Assembly (NCBI GenBank): GCA_026261815.1 | Contig: JAMPIT010000890.1 | Span: forward strand, 9,454,001-9,518,000 | Length of the DNA: 64,000 nucleotides | Source of the DNA: Monarcha castaneiventris obscurior | Taxonomy: Eukaryota; Chordata; Aves; Passeriformes; Monarchidae | Direction of reading: 5' to 3' | Shown here: positions 24,731 through 37,000 of the stretch, in pieces | How the letters are laid out: each line of letters begins with the position of its first letter | How positions within the stretch are numbered: the stretch's first letter is position 1 | Notes under the pieces: generated by a model | Seen by the model: only the letters and a program-made list of their open reading frames with translations | Databases searched by the model: none | Told to the model about the DNA's origin: nothing | Made by a program: the position numbers and the translations under genes

Positions 24731-27604
24731 ACTCAAAAAAAGTTATATGGTAGATGAATTTCTATAATGTAAACAGCCTCTACTTATTGGCCTTAGACCC
24801 TTGCCAGGATTAGAGTACTGTAGCTCATGATGTTCCTCCTCCACCCTGCCTCAAAACCCAATTTTAAGACTGAAGATACATTTGACATCTTTGAGCCTTG
24901 ATATGCCTAAAAAGTTGGCTTCTCTGAGGAAGGTTCTCTAGTACAAGTACTTTGCTTAGGAGATACTAGAAGAAAGGGTGGATGCTTCACTGAAGGACAA
25001 TCGATGACCTATAAATTATTTACCTCTTTATTTACCTCTTCTTAGAGTCCCACGCAAATTATTTATGTGACATTTCTCTTGAGCTCATGAAGATCACTGA
25101 AGTAACCCCGAATTGCATTTTCTGTCCTCTCGTTTGGCTTTTCACTGGGGATACTCAGTAACATGAGGCCATTATTATATTGTTTAGGCCTGGAATTTAA
25201 ATCCATGCAGATTTTGGGTCTTTCCTGAGAGGATTAGCTTGCTGATGAGGTTTATCTCTATACTGTCATAAACATGTTGATCTGTTCTTACAGCAGCACT
25301 GTTTACTATTTCTTCACAGAACATTTTTTTCATGGCATTACAGTACTTCAGTGATTGTTTTCCTGTCACCAGGTTTTTGATAATCTTAGTAAATCACTGT
25401 CTTTATTTAGAGATAGACATTCCCAGTTTACTTTTAGCCTTCTAGCGTTTGTGTAGATGTGTTTACCTCTGTGTTGATTCTTTGCCTGGCTCTCCTTAAG
25501 TGTCACTCCATTTGCATTTTACTTCCGCTTTATTTTGAACTTGCAACCTAGAGATGAAGATTTTTTGCTTATTCTTTCTTCTAAGTGTCTTCCCAAATCA
25601 TATGCTCTTACACATACAGCAGTCTTTCCTTATTGCTCACTTTTCACTTAGACCCCTCCTGGTTTCAAGTGAAAGCAGTTAAGTGTCTTTACTGTTTAGT
25701 ATCTGTATTTTCCATTTGGAGTCCTTTTCTCCCCTCACTTTTGTCTCTACTGTGCAGGTAGCAGATAAGAGGTAAAAAGACGCCTGAATACTGTCAAAAT
25801 CAGGCCACATAAATAACAGGAAATGCAATATTAACTGCAAAATTTATTTAAATTGAGCATAATGAAGGTGAAAAATGAGCAGGAGTAATACCATGGGTGT
25901 CACAATTTCTGCTAATTCCAGAAAATTTATCTCAATCAGATAAAATCCTTAAAAAAAAAGGTATGATAAAAAAAAAGCAAACCACAAAGTTTCTGCTTGT
26001 GAAACTGTAGATACCTCAGCATGTCTTAAGGCATGTACACCCTAATTCAACAAGGTTCTTAAGCTCATGCTTAATTTAGAAGGCTTAGATGATTTCAAGA
26101 GTATTCTGCTATACACTTAAGTTTAATGCATATTTAAGTATTTAGGTGAAGCAGGATCCTCCTGGAACAAGCTGGGTAGAGAAATGAACTTGAAAAATTG
26201 TTAAACAATATGGGCAAGAAGCTTCTAGAGATATCCCACTTGACTGAACATAAAGCATGAAGGGAACAACCTGTAGAATATAAATTACTAGAAAGAAACC
26301 ATTAAGGCAAAAAAAAGGTATTTTAGGTTGTGAATTAGTTGATGAAAAAGATGTAAACTATTAATTAGCTTGTATAGTAACTAATTATGCCCAGAAAAGG
26401 AGTAAATATACAGAAAGGGTTTACAGGGATTGGAAGCCAGTATAATGGTAAATAACTCACATATCTAATTAAAAAAAATAATAACCAAGGACCTTATAAC
26501 ATATATGCAATGTGAAATATATATTGAGTGTATTGTTAATGGTACTTTCCCACAAGGTGCATAAAATTTTTATTGTATAATATATTACACGTCTTCTCAC
26601 TGTAGAAACTTGTTTCTTCTGACCTATTTTGTTCTCTGAGGTCCAGCAGATACTGCGATTATTTTGATTATTGTCATAGCTCTCCTACTGCAGAATTAAG
26701 ATCACAAAGGGCTTCAATGAATCTAATGAAATCAATAGTTTTGACTACATGAGGATTAAAGTAGAAGTTACCCCAAATAAAAATCAGAGATACTTTAAAT
26801 AATCACAACTGGAGAAGTTGTCTTGCACAGACAGAGAAATAAATAAATAGAATCAATGTCATGCCCCTTATAATACAAACAATTCTTACATAACAGAAAA
26901 CTCACATTAGGGGGTACTAACTTTGCATCTTTACTAGGCTTTTTTTAATCTGCAGGTAGATGAGACCATAACTTCATGGTTCTCTTTCCTCTCAAGAGGA
27001 GGTTTTCTGGTAAAACTGCTGGAAAAACATACAATAAACCCACCTGAGCTTTGCATAAGTCACGTAAATGCTTGTACAAGAGAAGAGCAAATACACGTGT
27101 TCTGAAAGTATTAGAGCCTCACTAGGCAAGGAGACTCTTGGAGCTACTCTTGGCCCTTAGGGGGCTCTTGTCACTTAATCTCCTTTCCACCAAGAAAGCT
27201 TTCCCTTAAAAATACTGAAAAATGTGTAAACTGTTTGTTTCTGCACATCGTTGGAGGCTGCATCTTTGTCTTGAGAGATAAGACATGACTTTCCACAAAC
27301 ATCTGTCTCTCCCTGAAGAGCAAATCCTCATAGATAGAAAATAAACGCTGGCCTTCAACATAAGGCTGTTCTCTGATGGGGATCACAGGCAAAATCCACA
27401 CCAAAAAAATCCTCTGTCATCTTTCTGAGTAGAGAATTATTGAAGTACCTTGTGCAGTTTGGTTTTGTGCTTGTTTTGGCTCACACACGTACTAGTGGTC
27501 TTTGAAATGGACTCCCTGTCACTCCAAGAATAAGATTAGTAGGCTAGGGAACTGATTTCACTGCAGGGTCAGGTGACATAAAATGGCCACAGTGTTTTAT
27601 ATGC
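24731..27604. other. Non-coding stretch, no gene recognised
   Basis: No exon, RNA gene or clear repeat is seen. The portion 25000-25560 reads like old interspersed-repeat DNA (T-rich, minus-strand feel) and may continue the LINE remnants to its left, but I cannot name it. The rest is AT-rich unique-looking sequence. Confidence 0.5.
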
Positions 27605-27609
27605 CACCA
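27605..27609. repeat. Target-site duplication, left copy
   Basis: CACCA immediately precedes the TG end of the solo LTR and matches the five bases right after its CA end. A 5-bp duplication is the usual size for ERVL-class integrations. Confidence 0.8.
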
Positions 27610-28226
27610 TGTCCCGGTTTTGGCCAAGATCCAGCAATATATCCTCTGGGAGAAAGGCAGGCCACAACCACCCTTCCCCCCACCAGGCTCGGGAAAAAAA
27701 TTCCTTGAAGGAAAGTGAAGGAGATAAACCCTATTTTGTTAACAAACACACAGGAAAAGGACAATGATACTAAATAGCAAAACCCCTCACTATAACGAGA
27801 AAACCTGGGAAGAAATTAGAGTTCTCTCGTAGGTGTGGTCCCTCCTTCTCGGAGCTGCCGTGGGGGTGGCCTTCGGCCCCCTCCGGGCCTGAAGAGTTCT
27901 CCTGATGTGTTCTGATGTTGTTGAAACAGTCCAGAAGAGGGGGAAAAAAAAGAAAAGCCCACCAAAGTCCTAGGAAACACACCGGAGAAAAAAGGGAAGG
28001 AGGGAAAAAAACCCCAAAAACTGGCTGAAGAGACAGGCAGGGTGCTCTCTCTCCGTGCTACCGCCACTGGAGAACGCAGAGCTGTCTCTATCTCTGTGTC
28101 CTCGGGAACTTGCTTTGAAAAGTTCCTTTTTTTCTTCCCCTCTTAAGCTCAGTTTAAAGGCACAGAACTAATTTTCTGGCATAGAGCCGTGATAGGGGAT
28201 ACACATCATATAGTCACTCCAAGACA
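27610..28226 (-). mobile_element. Solo LTR of an avian ERV (ERVL-like)
   Basis: A 617-bp solo LTR. The element begins TGTCCCGG and ends AAGACA, so it has the canonical TG...CA ends, and it is bracketed by exact 5-bp CACCA direct repeats (27605-27609 and 28227-28231). It is richer in GC and CpG than the AT-rich flanks, especially around 27840-27890 and 28050-28110. On the minus strand the end GGCCAAAACCGGGACA resembles the 3' end of avian ERVL-type LTRs. The minus strand also has CTTTAAACTG about 75 bases from its start, a possible TATA-like box; both features make me choose minus orientation. There is no primer-binding site or internal gene sequence, so it arose by LTR-LTR recombination. The intact duplication and retained CpG suggest a fairly recent insertion. 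Confidence 0.85.
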
Positions 28227-28231
28227 CACCA
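28227..28231. repeat. Target-site duplication, right copy
   Basis: CACCA directly follows the CA end of the solo LTR and is identical to the five bases before its TG end. Confidence 0.8.
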
Positions 28232-31200
28232 GAACCCTGATGAGGTTAAATTATAGGCTCATAGCTCAGTGTTCCCTTGTTTTCTTTTTTTTTTTTTAAT
28301 CTGATGTTATATATAGATCCAAATCCAATACCCTGTGCAGCACAGTCTCCAGCTCCTTCACTGCTCCAACTGTAATTCCTATTTCTGCTCCCTTTGCATC
28401 AGTTCCATGCTTGTAACCCTTCAGCTTTTGGCTGTACCATTCATGGATCCTTCAGCTGCAAAGGGGCAAGGAGTGAGGCATTGGACAAGGAGTGAGGCAT
28501 GGGACAAGAACTGCTCAGTGCCATTTGTCACTCATGGATCCACAGACTTTCTAGGGAACATAATAGCCTTCTGCTGAGATTGGAGCAGCAGGACTCTGGA
28601 TTTCAAATTGAAGCCCTGAAGGTGTGTGCTGCAACAGCATAAAGAATTTCTGCTACCTGACTCAACCAGGTCCTCATTTCCATGGTCCAGCCTAAGGTCT
28701 GGCTCCCTTCTCCCCCACCTTCTCCTTGTCTCACTAGACTCTCTTGCTCTTTTTGGTGAAACGAGTCTGGATATGCATCTCTGTCCCACCATTCCCCTTC
28801 TCTGTACTCATTTTGGTTATATATGTACCAGCTACTCCCTCTCTTAATACCAGGAGTTTAAAGGAAACCAAAATCAATCAAAAGGGGGACAGACTTGGGC
28901 AGGGATTTGGTGTAACAGTTTGAGCTTAACTAACCAAGGTTAGAGGAGCATCTAAGGACAAGAAACAGATATGTCTCTTTCAGCTGTAGGGAGAAGTCAA
29001 CCAAGAAGTGTGGCTCTGTTACTGTGAGAAATTTAGAAGCAGGTCGAGATGACTGAGAGAAGTATTTTCAATTTATAGAAGGAAAATTGGAAAAATAGGA
29101 ATACTGCAAATACTCTGTCAGTGAGAAAATGGACTGATGGGAATAAATAATTGATATTGTATGGGAGAAGAAAGAAGCAGGCTTTCTAATAAATGAGTCT
29201 GCATGTACTGAACCTAGTTAGAGCACTCCTTTTCCTCAGAAAGAAATTACTGGAAAGATTGTATGGGAGTACTTGACTCCTGGGTGAGGAAATTCAGAAG
29301 CTGAGGCACCTTTTAGAGGACCTGGAAGAGAGGCTGAGAAGTTACAAAAAGTTATTCTGGCTCTTCAAAAATTCATCAGTTTACACAGCTTTTGGTAGAT
29401 GTGCACTTGCTGCCCCCTGGATTTACAGATCAAGCTTCTATCAACTCTCCAGCAGAAGATGGGGGTAAAAGAGAAATTAAAACAGCACCAGAAAAGTTTG
29501 CTTCAGTGATAATACTTGACATGGTGCTCTTGCAGTAGCAGGGAATAGTACCTGATGATCCAACATGTCCCTCCTGGTTTCAGTTTCCTAAGTTCACTTC
29601 TAGAGCCTTAATAATACTTTTAGAAAATGGTACATACCGGCAAAGGGTACTGAGAAAGCTTTTAATACAGTCTAGTCTTAAAAATAATAGTTGGCTGTGC
29701 TTCAATAGATGGAACTGAGACCATTTTATCTTGTTGCTATGTAATGCTGACTTTGTGGATGCAGAAAAGTTTTTCATTGTTTTCAGGAAACACAATGCAT
29801 CTGAAAAACTGAGTTCCTACTTGGGCTTTCAGAGCATTTTCATAAATAGGTAAGGTTTGAAGTGCAAAATACTTGCTTCCTGTTTTTTCTTGAGAAAACA
29901 TTTTTGAAATTACAGAAAAAGGGAAATGCAACCTCTATAGATTGAGAAGAATGCATCTTAATGGAAATACAGAGTAACCTGATATTCCAGGTTGAAAAGC
30001 GGCCTTTGACATAATGCTCATGAAGCAAAATGATTTATAACCTCAACAGAAATACTCTAAGAAAATATAAAGCTATTAAGTCGTTAATACAAAGGCATTC
30101 ATTTTACTGAAAAATATGGTTTTTCCCTGTCCCACTGAGTCACTGTCAAAACTAAGAATCAATATATTTTTGTAAACAAAGGTTGCTCTTCTGATATTAC
30201 TTACAACCTATTATAGTGTGCATTAAAGATTTTCCTAGGATTCCATGTACTTTTCTGGATTTTAACTCAGGTCTTCACCCAAATGTGAGTCAGAAATACC
30301 TTCCTAAAAATCACTGATATTATGCTACTGTGGAGCAAAAATTGAGCTTGATTTATAATGGAACCTAGACCTTGCTGCTCTAACTTTTCTAAGTCTTCTA
30401 CCTCTACTAAACAGACAGTGTAACAGTGTCTGGTGGGCTAACACGTGGGGAAAGCACACCAGGTTACATTACTGCACCTTTTGAAAATCACAGCTAGATT
30501 GCCAGTGGCTTCAAAAAACATCTCACAGCCATATGAGTAAGAACAGTTGCCCCTGGCTACAGTTACCAAGCACCTGGAAACTCTCCTAAAACTTAAGCAG
30601 AGCTTCCAAAGAAGTTCTGCATTTTCAGAGCTGGCTTCCCCATGTAATGGTTGGTCTGGCCACTTCTTTTTTATGGTGGGCACAGACCTGTACATATACA
30701 GCGTGTTGTACATAGGTACAGTGCTTTTTGATCCATTCCTATAGACAGAAACATTATAAACATTCCAAAAGCAATGGATACATTTCTGTAATTGCTAGAA
30801 ATAATAAAAAAGAAAAATAATTACTCATTTACAAAAGGAATGTGGAACAGGATACTATGGCAAGAGCTATTCTATGTACATTGTTATTTTCCATTCCTGT
30901 ATTGTCTAATTCTGACTTTCTGCAGGAATTTTTATCCTTTTCAATTAAATGCCTGCAGAAGCAGAGGGGTTTAAATGTTCCTGAATTACCCTGAAGATGC
31001 TTCCTGTAATTACACCGGGTCTGGTTTGCCAGTGCAGAGTGTTTTGACAGTACATTTCTGCCCAGCTGCCTTCCTTCTCTGTATCTGCCACTACAGAGAT
31101 TGCACATTCTCTTTGCTCAGTGTTTGCACCATGCACTTTGGAGTTTTAATCCAGAACAGGGAATCATTTCCTCTGTCACTGTATATCACACTGGTAAATG

Positions 31201-34000
31201 AATAACACCGTTCTCCAGAGAATATTAGAGAAGAAATCTTTTTTAATATTGCCTTTTTATAAGAGTTACAAGACTGAAAAAAAGGAGATAAGAAGTCCTT
31301 CCTCACTTTATTTCAGTATAAATGAATTTCAGAATGAATTAATTCATAGCCTTATATCATTATAAAAATTTATCTGAAAAATTTTCTTTAAAAGATTCCA
31401 TGAGTGGGTAGTTATTTGGATGCTCCATTTATTCCTGTGCTGACATGAGATTTTTCAGGAAAATAATATTTTTGGTGTTTGAGGAGGACACTGAAAATTT
31501 TTCATTCCAGTGATGGTGGCCTTTGTTTCTTTGGGAGTTGTTTGGGAGTTTTGCGAAGATGGAATTTAACACTTTATGTAATAGGCTTCTCTTGTATAAA
31601 CTAAATTGTTCCTGAGTCTTTGTAAACATGCACTTTTATAAAGAGAGTACAAATGTATTGATGGCATGGAAAAGAATTTACTGACAAAATACATATACAT
31701 AGAAATGAAAGAAGAGAAAAAAAAAATCTGTTTTGTAGTCATTCTAACAGGAACACGGCCTTGTGCCTGAATATTAGTTTGTGATGTTTCTAGACTAGCA
31801 GTAATCTTAGGTCAGGACAAATAATGTCCTAAACCATCCCAGCTATCTGAGAAGACATAAAGTGCCACCTCAGATATTACTCCATCTTTAGATCCTCTGC
31901 TGAACTGCAGTGACTTTGTGCTGAGAAAATGATATAATTCTAAATCTGGCATGGCTTCATCAAGGCAGATTAACACTGAGGGGGATCTTCATGCCTCAAA
32001 CCTAAGTCAGATCTTTCTCCACCGTTCCTCTGTGCAGTCTTTGTATAGTAGATGGAAAATAGTGTAAAACCAATGTTGCTGTCACCTTGCTGGCTGTTGA
32101 CAGCTTATTAATTTAGAGTATCCCCTGCCTTCTGTGGTATGCATCTTGGACTGGTGGTCACAACTGAATTCAAAAGAGTAAAGGTACAGGTGAGTCAGAT
32201 AACTTGCAGACAGCCTGCTCTAAACCAATCCAGTCCAATGTGTTTTATATTCTTGCTTTCTGTTGATGGCTCTTCTATTAGACTTTAATCTCTTTCAGAT
32301 TCATATTCATATTTTCATCACTGAAAACCAAAATGCCATAAAGAAACTGCTGTGAGATTCCATTGATCCCATCCTATCCCTTATTGCTTTGTTTCAAGTG
32401 AATGACCCTTTACATTTCTGCAAAGGGCTTGTGAAGAATAGAGACCTTTTCCAAAGCAAAGAGGCATTTTTAAAACATGGAAAGAAAGTGAGCTGCCTGC
32501 TAGTGCAAGCAATGTGACTGCACTGTGCTGCCACACATTTTGTGAAAAACAAATGGGTAAAAAGCCAGCATTGTTTAAAACAGTTTCTGGCAGAACAACT
32601 TTTACATACTCAGAGTTGTGTTTGTTAAGAAAAATTGCATTCAGATTGAACAGAATGAGCATCTTTATCTGATGTGAACAGATAGAAGAAAGATGATTGA
32701 AAAAAAATGAAAAATTTCTCCCACAGAAAATGGTTTCTTCATCTGTGAAAACAACGGGCTCCTAGTGAAGTGCAGTCAAGGCTTACAAACACATTGCCAT
32801 GGTACACCAAGTTTGAAATCCCAGCTGACATTTCAAATGGTATTTAGAATTGTGACAAATCTGATTTATTTGAGTCTCTCTCCAAAGCTGCCATAAAAGA
32901 AGCACTGATTTGGTGACTTATTAATCACAGCACCTTCAGACAGCTTCTTTTTCTACTTATGGAAATTGCTATCACATCCATATCTTTTTTTCTGTACCAT
33001 AGGTTAATACTTTTTGTAAAGATGCTTTTGATTCAACTGGACACTTAGTTTTCACCAGAATGTATGTTTCCTTAAAAAATACCCTGTCAAACAACATTTT
33101 AGATAACCAAGGAAAATGTCTTGCAAAATGCTGATTTGGGTGATTCAGAAGAAACTTACTTCATCTCTGCAATGAAAAATTTACCCTTGTGGTTTTATAA
33201 TTCAAATAAAATGTAATTGAAATGTATTATTAATTATTGTTGCCCAAATAATATTTATAAAATTTCTTTTCAAAAGTAAGCCAAAATCATTAGTTACAAT
33301 AATCACACTTCCAGTAATAAGGCCCTTCTTAGCAACAGTTGCATTTGTGGCAGTATTTTAATACAAAATTTGATTGCAGTTGTGATCTTAGGGTTTGATC
33401 CAAAGTTTGAGTCACTAAGGATTATACTTGAGTAACGATGTCAATGAGAATATTTTTCCACAGATGCTGTCATTGATTTCAGTTAAATGAAACACATTTC
33501 TCTTTCCTGTTTCTTTCACAGTACAGTTTCTTACCCTGAAAAGATTCTTTAAAGTGGGGAAATCTGGTGTACTGATTAAATCCTGTGCAAGTAGTCTCTA
33601 ATACAAGTAACACTTAATAAAAGGCATTGTCTGGATAAACTGTGAGAGGGACAATGCCAGTGAAGCCAAGATTTTTGCCTTCTCCACTGATGTTCTGTGT
33701 GTTGTCTCTGTAATGCAGTGTGCGTGTTGTTTCACTGCTGTACATTAAGCAGACCCCTGACAGCAGCCACAGAAAGGGAGCAGAGATAGTTTGGTTGGGT
33801 GGTCAGTCTCTGTGTCTATTTAGCCACCCTAATCTATTCTGATCCCCTGCATCCCTGCTGAGGCAAGAATGCAAAGACTAACATGGATGTGCTTAGGATA
33901 CTCCTGCTGTATCTTCCAAATGCTACTAACACTGTTCTCTTCCATCAAATTTGCAAACAGCCAAACATCTATAGATTTTCAGTTGAGAGAAAGAAATGTA
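28232..34000. other. Non-coding stretch with one small tandem duplication
   Basis: No gene is recognised. A short tandem duplication (CAAGGAGTGAGGCAT, period 19) lies at 28467-28500. The sequence is otherwise AT-rich and unique-looking; frames of 60-93 codons are scattered on both strands without domains or splice context. Possible decayed repeats around 28300-28900 and 29000-29560 could not be named. Confidence 0.5.
28467..28500. repeat. 15-bp direct duplication, period 19
   Basis: CAAGGAGTGAGGCAT occurs at 28467-28481 and again at 28486-28500, separated by four bases. It is a small local duplication inside non-coding sequence. Confidence 0.7.
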
Positions 34001-37000
34001 AATGTTAAAAAAAAAAAAGAAATCTGGACACTTCCTCCTTTTGCCATTGTATATGTTAATTCTATCAATAATTCTGCATGTTGGTTCAATGAAAAAGCTG
34101 TTACTGTGTGTCTTAGAAATGCAGAAACCAGAGATTAGTGATTGCTGCAAATTGATATGTTTAGCATGTCCTTCACAGCACTTGACCTGACCTAGATCTG
34201 ATCCTCATTTATAAGGCATAACAAAAATCTACTTAACAGATGCTCAGAGGATGCATTTTCATAGATTCTGAGTCTCACTGGTGTTAATTTGCTTACGTTG
34301 CTGAAAGCAGAGGGGAATATGTCTGAAATGAACCATGTGCAACCAAAAAGAAAAAAAAAAAGAATGAAAGAATGTGTTTATTTTGGGTTAATGAACCAAT
34401 GAGCTGGTAGGCCTGCTAACTATAATACTCAATGGAAAATCACCTTTTCACTCACTGAGTAGCTCACCTGTGCAGTACGTCAGTTCACGAGATATAAAAG
34501 TAATTTTAAAAGTCAAGAAAGTGAGGGAAGATTTAAAAAGCCACAAAGTCTTATTCTTTCTTATTTCCACTGACATTCAAAGTGTGCATCTTCCCCATTG
34601 CTCTGGTCAGCAAGGCTTGTGGGCATGAAGCACTGGGTTTGGTAAGGGAAATGCATGGTTTAAATCTTGGAATAATGTCTGTGCGCTTTTGCAATGTAAC
34701 AGACATTTCATCATCATCCAGCACCTCTGTCATGAACTAACAAAACCTTTAGAATCGGTGGTTGACCTCAGCCTTGCTGGGTTTGTTCTATAACTAAGAA
34801 AACCAGAATTGAATGATTTTTTTTAGTTTTGTAGCCCTTGCCGAATATAGCATGGAAAACCTGAAATAAGGGGATCCCTTCAGACATTCTTCAGCACAGT
34901 TATGACCTCCCGTAGGCTCATTGTGTGGATTTTCCTACACATGGGAAATGCTACTGGTTCTGCTATGAGCATTAAGATTTTTGCTGCAATAGTTCAAAGA
35001 TGGAATAGCTACAGCAGGGCTAGACCATCCACTGGTGTCACTTGTTATTGCTTCAGTGAGGCCCACAGGGCTACACCGTATTGTGTCTGCCGAAGATCTG
35101 ATCCATAAAGTGTCTTGGGAGTCGCTTTTTTGCTGTTCTATAAATTACCAGAATACTGTTGTAAGAGAAAAAGAGTTTAGTAAGACAACACAACATTCTG
35201 CTTTGGATGAAGTGTTGAGAAAACAAAAACAAAATAAGACACAAACAAAAACACGTGGCAATATATAATACGTGGCAGACTCCAAGGATAAAGCATCATT
35301 CTTAAAATATTCAGAGAAGACATATTGAGGGGGAAAGAAGGATTGATATTAAGAGCAGCAGATGGACAGCATGTACTACGTGGGACTCCAGCAGCTATCA
35401 AGTGAAATTAATCTGATTATTTTTTTGTTAAATTCATGGCTGTTCACCCCTGAATACAAGGGAGAGAGGTGCAAAGATTATGGCCACCATATGCCTTAAT
35501 CCAGAACAGAGATATTTCCTTATATCCAGCTTCCAGAATCAGCTGACCCGTGAACTCCCTGACTTGGTAGCTGCTTTCACCAGACTGCAGCATGGAGGCA
35601 GTCCAATAGACAGCTGTCCCACAAGCCTGAAAGCCTCAGTTTCATGAGTCTGTAAGATGAAGTTGCCTGCAGATTCAGACATTAATGCACAGACTAGGAA
35701 TTACATATTTTTGGAATTTTTTAGCTAGAACTTGGAAGACCTGAGAATCCAGTCAGACACACATCACCTTTGAAACATGCCACAACATAGGGAGACAGGA
35801 AATCTATTTGAATTTGTTATCAGGGCATCCACCCTTCTGAGGCAAAGCTGGAGCTACAGATTCCTTTGAAGTGAGGCACTCAGTTTTGTATTAGCAACTG
35901 CAGAAATTGCAGAGAGTGTGTGAAGTCCTTCCCCTGTTTATTTCCTGATTTATTTCCCTGATGATCCTCTCATGTTCATTTCCCTACTCACGTGGCAGTG
36001 TCAGGGGTGCTCCATCTTATCATAGTAAGAGTTACATATAGAAGTTACATATAATGTCAGGACCAAAACTGAACACACATCTCACCCAAGAATCAATCCC
36101 CTGGTATGGATCCCCTGGTATGTAAGAAATGTTGAATGCATGAAGAGAGGTGAAGAGAGGTACTGGAGATGAGGAGAATGGGAAAGGATTCTTAAAATGG
36201 CAAATTTCTTCTTCAGCATCTCTTTTCTTAGCTTAAACCCAGCTGAAAGCCATTGGTTTTTCAATGCTACATTACAACATGCAGGCATGAAGGTTCTCAT
36301 ATCAGTACACCTGACTCTGCAGTAGCAAGAGCATGATTTGATCGTTTATAGGTATGTGGAACAACCGTGCATCAATGTGATATTTTCACCTTTGCATGGT
36401 AGTTCCATCTTCTCTTTTATTCCATTGATACTTGGCTAATATTAATTTTTTCCTACTGTATATCATACTTGCATTAAATTTACTTGATACTGTGGCACAC
36501 AATGGACCCTTTCAAGAGTTTGTATTTTATTCTGTGATTTCTAAACATTGCCCTTCCAGCATCCCTTTCACCAGAGAGTTAGTGCAGGACCAAACCCCCC
36601 AGGGCCAAGGAGGAGCACTCAGATAGTTTTTTTCTCATGCTTAACATTTTACTGAATGCCAGTGTGTCCTGATCTCTGCAGAGATATTGAATTATGGTTT
36701 AATGGACTGCTGGAACATGAGAGTATTTTTTTCACACACACACAGAGAAGTGTGAGGAATCACTTCACTCAAGGCAATGAACCTATTCCTGATTTATGTT
36801 GCTATGAAGAACAGATTCCCTTTTATCAGAATGACAACTACTATGAAAGAAGGAAGCTTTAGAATCAGCATGAAGGGAACCAAGAAACAGCAGATTTTAA
36901 GAGATTCTTCCCTGCATGGTAAATAGTGTATAAACAGTGGTCTTGTGGTACACATGGAAGCTGACTAAACAGAAGGGAGGATTTAAAGCAATGCTGCCAT

